Shown here: in pieces, positions 59,763 to 64,000 of the stretch
Layout of the letters: the number at the start of each line of letters is the position of its first letter
Numbering within the stretch: position 1 is the stretch's first letter
Source of the DNA: Avena insularis
Taxonomy: Eukaryota > Streptophyta > Magnoliopsida > Poales > Poaceae
NCBI GenBank assembly: GCA_023614405.1
Contig: CM042685.1
Location: 86,418,684 to 86,482,683 of the forward strand
Direction: 5' to 3'
DNA: 64,000 bases
Position numbers and translations under genes: made by a program
The notes under the pieces: generated by a model
Seen by the model: only the letters and a program-made list of their open reading frames with translations
The model's database searches: none
Told to the model about the DNA's origin: nothing

Positions 59763-59986
59763 AAGAGTAAGGAAAAAAAGAAGGACCAAAATTAGCAAAG
59801 AACCAAAGAGTAAGCAAAAAAACCAAGCATTGATTTATATATAATAATAATAAGCAAAAGAAATAAGCGATGATTCATAAACTTAATAAGATAAGTATAG
59901 TAGCATGTACACTTGTCCACATACACACAAAGGTCATCTATAGTTTGTCTTCTGGCCACACACACACACACAGAACTAGGCCAACA
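59763..59986 (-). other. AT-rich spacer between ORF2 and the hairpin array
   Basis: A-rich on the plus strand, with a short CA microsatellite near 59953-59970. No gene seen. Possible 3' UTR of ORF2. Confidence 0.5.
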
Positions 59987-60551
59987 TCAAGCCTTCTGGC
60001 TCGGCTTAGGGAACGGGAGGACGCCTTGTCTCGTCATAAACTTCCTATAGTCACCCTGCATCTCTAGGCGATCTTCTATGTCACGGTTATTCGGGACATT
60101 TCCGCCATAGAAGATCCCCCCCGAAGTCATGACATCACGAAAGATGATTGCCCCAAACTGCTGCTGGATGCGATACATCTCTTGTCGAATATCTGAATCA
60201 TTGATCTTGGCCTTTGCTTCGGCCCATTGTTTGAGATGATCTGGTAGGGTAGAATTCTGCTGGTCAAGTAGGAACGCCCTCATGTGATGGAGTGCGTAGT
60301 AGGCTTCCTTCTTACTGTTTTCCGGCTGCTTCACGCAGGGGAACTCCGTTACGTGGTTGAAGACGTGCCTGCCGAACTTGACCTTCGTACGCACGAAGGT
60401 GGTGCCTTCCGTCGAGGCAAAGCCAGTGAGAGCATCATCCAGAACTTCCTTGATCTTGTCGTAGTTTTTCTTCTTTTCTAGACTCCCCGAGTCGAAATAC
60501 GTGGCGTGGGAATGCTTCGGCGATAAGGAGATGAGCATGCAGTGTTCATCT
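59987..60551 (-). CDS. CACTA ORF2, last exon: C48 (Ulp1-like) peptidase-like C-terminus
   Basis: The exon starts at 60551 after a CAG acceptor and ends at TGA 59987-59989. The order is D-E-H-C-M-L-I then Y-F-D-S, placing the His and Asp of a C48 catalytic triad. Later comes a K-Q-P...A-Y-Y-A-L-H-H-M stretch where active C48 enzymes have Q...C-G. The Cys is absent, so the domain is probably non-catalytic. Ulp1-like domains are common in plant CACTA and Mutator proteins. Start and end are clear; the splice site is supported by GTAAGT at the donor and by frame agreement. Confidence 0.75.
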
Positions 60552-60642
60552 CTGCGCAAAAAATTCAAATGGAATGTGTTGGAAAAAGAATGATGATGAT
60601 CTAATAAAGCCAATCGACGGTGGCGAGTGAATAACGACTTAC
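60552..60642 (-). other. Intron of CACTA ORF2
   Basis: 91 bases on the minus strand, GTAAGT donor and TTTTTTGCGCAG acceptor. Splicing joins the Y-F-P segment to D-E-H-C in frame. Without it a TAA follows at once. Confidence 0.8.
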
Positions 60643-61874
60643 TCGGGAAAGTAAGGCAGGAGAATGTATTCCTTTGTCTTGTTTGCCACGAAGATTCTTT
60701 TTAGGTATGAGGCCACGATACGTCGTTCGGCGGGGGAACCCAAGCAGACGTCACGCATGTAGTAGGGGTCCACTATAGCGATGCCCGGTGTGTTCTCTCT
60801 AATGATCTGCATGGCCAGGCTTAGAGAAAAGAGACGGACCATGGTATAGTGCAGCGGGTATAGGTGGAACATATTGAAGATGTCGTCGAACCGTAGGAAG
60901 AACAGATCCGCAGGGGCCTTGTCGACAAAGCCCAAGCCTGGTGGCACCTTAACCACGAATACCGGGTGCGAGGGATCTTTCTCCGATAGAAGGCGTCCCT
61001 CTATCGTCAGCACGCCGTCATGCACACTCTGCAGTTCCAAACTGGCAAGCTTCCGCAAATTCTTAGGTAGCATGGGCTCACCCGCCACATGAATCCTCCA
61101 CATAATACCCTCGGGTCTTGGTGGCCCGTCCCGAAACCTGATCGGATTCGTAGTTGTTGACGCCACCGGCTGGCTCGAGCTGCTAGATTTTCTTTTCCTG
61201 CCCTTTTTTCCTTTTGGAGAGCGGGCAGGCACCGCAATCTGAGCACCGGCCGCCCTATGTAGTGTGTCAGGGCTTAGAATAAAGGGCCGGTTGGTTGTAT
61301 CAGCTGGCTCTGTAAAGGCGCAAGCTGGAGGCGTCTCCTGAGAAACAAACAGACGCTTGGTGATAGTGGCTTTCTCTATGGGGCCACCAGCTAGGTCTTC
61401 TTCGTTGCCAAACTGAGTGTTGAAGAGGTGATCATTCCAGTCTTCGTCATCCTCGGCCGGATCCTGCGCCATGTGCATATCATCAACATGATCATCCGAC
61501 CCACCGCGTGAAGGTGACGGCGAGGGCGGTAAGGTGGCCTTGCCACCGCTTGTTGCTGGCACGACAGGCGGTGCTATTGTCTGTGGCGTGATGGCCCCCG
61601 CCGTCCCCAAACGGATCATGCTCTTTGGCCATAGCAAGAATAAGCCGAAGCAAGTTCTGAGGACAGACGGCTCTTCTTCATCCGCTCCTGGGGGTTGAAT
61701 GGGAGGTTCCAGGTCGTCGCAGCCCCTTAGCACCCGACTAATTTTAACCCTGTGCACGCTATCTGACATCGGCCTTGAGTGGAACGTGCGCTGCAAGGGT
61801 TCAATGATGGTACCCTTGGCAACATCCCTCAGCTCGTTGTTCACGTAGCATAAGAGAGTGCAAGGAACATCCGT
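60643..61874 (-). CDS. CACTA ORF2, long middle exon
   Basis: About 410 codons open without a stop. It starts after TTTTCCGCAG and ends at the GTAAGT donor. The first 90 residues hold the C-Y-V-N-N-E...V-A-K-G region seen in plant CACTA second proteins. Then come an acidic/serine linker, a basic stretch (K-G-K-K-G-R-K-R-K, possible nuclear signal, near 61200) and an N-terminal part of the C48-like region (F-L-R-F-D-D-I-F-N-M-F...). The long open frame suggests this exon decayed little. Confidence 0.75.
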
Positions 61875-61959
61875 CTGCGGAAAACATGTACGGCGTCGTC
61901 AGAGATGCCATAAGAGTAATAGATGGCATGAAAGGCGGTAATTAAAGCAATTTGTTTAC
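61875..61959 (-). other. Intron of CACTA ORF2
   Basis: 85 bases, GTAAAC donor and TTTTCCGCAG acceptor on the minus strand. The flanking exons join in frame. Confidence 0.7.
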
Positions 61960-62558
61960 CGTGATGGCGTCGAGATCGGCTAATGTCGATGCACCGCATA
62001 CGGCGACGGGCGTGCAAGAGACGGAAGGGCTGCTTGATGGCACGGTGCTGGCCGCCGGTGTATTCTCCCTACCGACGGGTGCTTGGAGCTCCGGTGCCGC
62101 CGCGACGATGGCAGGGGGGCACCAACATGTACTCCAGCGCCGCGGTGATGGAAGGGGTAGTTACCAACACTTGCGGCGCCACGGTGCTAGCGGGCGGAGT
62201 CATAGTTCGCCTGATTCGTCGGCGCCACGTTGTTCGAGTGGCTGCTGACCATGCTTGGAATCGGGCACAACCCTACTCGACCACCCGCACTCCAGTTTGC
62301 TATTGACTCCACCAAGGTAGGCAGGAAGGACGTGAGGGTGATTGCCAGGTTGTCTTGGACGATCTGCGGGATCCGCGCCACTTGTGCCTTAAGTTCTTGA
62401 ACCTCGCGGTTTTCCTCCTCGCTCCTTCCCGACGGCTCCACATGCGTCCTCGGCGGTGGACCAAAATGATCCACCCAATTCTTATCCCCGAGGCCGGCCA
62501 GATGGCCACCCGACGACGGCTTCTTCGTAACCGGCTCTATTTTCTTGGCCCGGTTCAT
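61960..62558 (-). pseudogene. CACTA ORF2, upstream exon with frameshifts
   Basis: The first part (62558-62187) encodes a charged helix (E-E-E-N-R-E-V-Q-E-L-K-A-Q-V) and a polar linker. To reach the next exon in frame, the reading must change frame at least twice between about 62205 and 62100. Low-complexity Pro/Ala/Ser sequence fills the end. Either indels have broken it or an unrecognised intron lies there. Confidence 0.6.
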
Positions 62559-62719
62559 CGCCCTGTTAAAAGGGTTATCCCACCGGGTGGCCGCCGTCGA
62601 CCCCTGGGATGAGGAACCCTGGGATCCATGACTAGCAATAATTTCCTCCTCCTGCAGAAGAAGTAACAGTGAATCATTTAGATCATCGATTAGATTGCAA
62701 TCGAGTTGATCTACGGTAA

Positions 62720-63090
62720 TCAGATTATACTTACCACAATTTCCTCGAATTCCTTCACCGTAGGATCCGCGGTGAGTTGTTTGGTTTTTGGGTCCACATG
62801 GTAACGGGCCCTGATGAAGTTTCGAACCTGCCCGGGTTCGAATTTAGCAAAGGGGTTTTCTATCCCCTTGGATCTATACTCTTCGTCCTCCTTATTCCAT
62901 TTGGCCTCCATGTTCTCAGATCCACCAGATCCGAGATGGTGATGACCTATATTCATTGCCCGCAAGACCTTTCCCCGATTACTATTGGCGTGGCTCTTCG
63001 ATTCACACCTCTCCTTGAACTCCTGGAACTGATCTTCGTGATCTGGGTCAATCTTCGGATCTCCTCGAGACTTTTGCCTTCTTTATAGAT
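62720..63090 (-). CDS. CACTA ORF2 exon with Ptta/En/Spm (Transposase_24-like) region
   Basis: Read from about 63090 to 62720. F-K-E-R-C-E-S-K-S, then H-H-L-G-S-G-G, a Trp-containing K-W-N-K-E-D-E-E stretch, and R-N-F-I-R-A-R-Y-H with P-K-T. This order is typical of the plant transposase Ptta/En/Spm family domain (PF03004). The gap 62559-62719 contains more coding-like sequence and may include an intron. Confidence 0.65.
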
Positions 63091-63210
63091 CTTCTTCTTT
63101 ATCCGGTTCTCCAAATGGCCAGGGTGCTCATATTTGTGAGGGCGGATTTGTTTACTGCTCCCATGATAATTTGTGTTCGTACTTAGCGGGAACTTGTATC
63201 TTGCGCGGCT

Positions 63211-63720
63211 TCAAGAGGAGTGTGCGAAAGTGGCCATTATCTTTATCCCGGAGATTCTCGGTGTTGATCGAGATGGTTGTCCGGGTGATCGCCGCCACTT
63301 GCCCACCATACCCTTTGACACAAGGGCGGGATCCAAAGGAACCCCTGATGGGCTCACTTCGGTAATTTCCTCCCTGACCGTGCCGACCGTGTTCAGGCGC
63401 TGGTCCTTCGGCTTCTTCTTCTTCTTCTTCTTCTTCTTCTTCTTCTTCTTCTTCTTCTTCTTCTTCTTCTTCTGCTTCTTAGGAGGATTGCTACCACTCC
63501 CTGTGCCCTCGCCGCCATCAGTGGTTTCATCGTCCGCCGTTCCTTTGGCTTCTTCCTCCGCGTCTTCCATCTCACCATCCTCGCTTTCCGAAGGATGGTA
63601 TTCTTCATCGTCTTCTAGCCGCTGGGCCGCCTCCCAGAATGTCAATTGTTTATTCGGAGGTCTGAGTTCTCCTTCAGCGCTGATGCGCTTAGAACATCCA
63701 GCCTCGTCGTTGTCACACAT
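63211..63720 (-). CDS. CACTA ORF2, N-terminal region with acidic stretch and poly-lysine run
   Basis: A start M-C-D-N-D-E is at 63720-63718; the frame is open from 63774. An acidic Asp/Glu-rich segment is followed by about 21 lysines written by a CTT microsatellite on the plus strand (63412-63472). Then a P-S-G-V-P-L-D-P region. Repeat-length change would alter the lysine run without a frameshift, so the run may vary between copies. It is upstream of the Transposase_24-like exon in the same direction. Confidence 0.65.
   Translation of the reverse strand: MCDNDEAGCSKRISAEGELRPPNKQLTFWEAAQRLEDDEEYHPSESEDGEMEDAEEEAKGTADDETTDGGEGTGSGSNPPKKQKKKKKKKKKKKKKKKKKKKKPKDQRLNTVGTVREEITEVSPSGVPLDPALVSKGMVGKWRRSPGQPSRSTPRISGIKIMATFAHSS
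63412..63472 (+). repeat. (CTT)n microsatellite
   Basis: About 20 uninterrupted CTT units on the plus strand, reading as AAG (Lys) codons in ORF2 on the minus strand. Confidence 0.9.
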
Positions 63721-63774
63721 CTTCGCACTAATAAAAAACAAATAATTGGTTAAATGAACGGAAAAATCCGGCAT

Positions 63775-64000
63775 GACCTTTGCTAATTTTCTTAAACTAG
63801 GAGTGCCCGATTTCTGCTGAAACGGAAGTTAATCAACATTCCGGCAAAAATCGGGACTTATTTCATACAAGAACCTGCATACATACATAATAAAGTGGTT
63901 CATATACAAGCACAAGCACAATTTCAAGTGCTACAATTATATCACCACAGATTATATCAACTGTCATTGACAACAAGTATGACAACAAGTATATGACAGC
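63775..64000 (-). other. CACTA sequence up to the window edge, no gene seen
   Basis: AT-rich with short direct repeats such as ATGACAACAAGTAT near the end. It is probably a spacer or intron upstream of ORF2. Confidence 0.4.

Larger units (their letters stand above)
58285..64000 (-). mobile_element. CACTA DNA transposon, 3'-side end with ORF2; other end outside the window
   Basis: It starts CACTACTAGGAAAA, the typical Triticeae CACTA terminus, preceded by ATA as a possible 3-bp duplication. Subterminal words around GTGCGCCAC follow to about 58545. The coding parts all lie on the minus strand, so this is the end downstream of the genes. No TPase (Transposase_21 type) is visible; it would lie to the right, beyond the window. 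Whether the element is complete cannot be seen. Confidence 0.87.

Noticed and set aside
63173..63745. A plus-strand ORF with a poly-phenylalanine run
   Set aside because: It is the mirror of the CTT repeat. The minus strand has an acidic/lysine-rich protein that agrees with the neighbouring CACTA exons.

Overview
The window is plant repeat DNA, almost certainly from a large-genome grass of the Triticeae (wheat, barley, rye or Aegilops). The reasons are BARE/Angela-style Copia LTRs, a Sirevirus-type Copia element, Tat-like Gypsy elements with an antisense ORF, Tekay/Del-like non-autonomous elements with 3-4 kb LTRs, and a CACTA element with a CACTACTAGGAAAA terminus. I found no host gene, rRNA, tRNA or CRISPR. 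Every coding trace belongs to a transposable element, and almost all are broken.

Layout. Labels used here: Gy-A, Gy-B, LARD-1, Co-1, Sire, Co-2, LARD-2, solo LTR, CACTA. Positions 1-1550 are the 3' end of a Gypsy element (Gy-A): the start of an antisense ORF, a polypurine tract and a 3' LTR at 617-1550. It abuts the reverse transcriptase of an older Gypsy element (Gy-B). Gy-B is the matrix of the window. Its pieces lie at 1551-3848, 22067-23337, 34990-37723 and 56523-56997, separated by three insertions. LARD-1 (3849-22061, TSD ATCCT) has 4.3 kb LTRs around only 795 bp and lies in the Gy-B integrase. Its 5' LTR was hit by Co-1, a Copia element with a dead interior (7425-16191, TSD TGGTT). Sire (23338-34989) lies in a 61-bp tandem repeat beside the Gy-B antisense ORF. 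Co-2 (37724-56517, TSD ATGCC) lies near the start of the Gy-B 3' LTR and has an unusual three-LTR structure. Co-2 in turn carries LARD-2 (42698-52803), which is in reverse orientation. After Gy-B come a 94-bp direct repeat and a clean solo LTR (57207-57732, TSD GATCC). From 58285 to the window end is a CACTA transposon transcribed leftwards and cut off by the window edge.

How the parts relate. Co-1, Co-2, LARD-1 and LARD-2 keep LTRs, primer-binding sites and, in most cases, polypurine tracts, but no usable protein. They would have depended on enzymes supplied in trans. Sire and Gy-B still show recognisable Gag, protease, integrase, reverse transcriptase and RNase H parts, all interrupted by stops and frameshifts. 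The CACTA shows a spliced multi-exon ORF2 with Ptta/En/Spm-type and C48-protease-like parts, a small ORF resembling the RNase H1/viroplasmin hybrid-binding domain, and a four-copy array of hairpin repeats.

The most unusual signals are: (1) the four 83-bp CACTA hairpins, whose stems show compensatory base changes; (2) the roughly two dozen GGCGGATAATCCGCC-type palindromes in Sire, found in its LTRs, in its env-like leader and, in frame, in the integrase-RT linker; (3) a probable mini-exon and intron before the Sire env-like ORF; (4) the Gy-B antisense ORF with its own TATA box; (5) a nonsense codon shared by Co-1 and Co-2, suggesting that already dead elements kept spreading.
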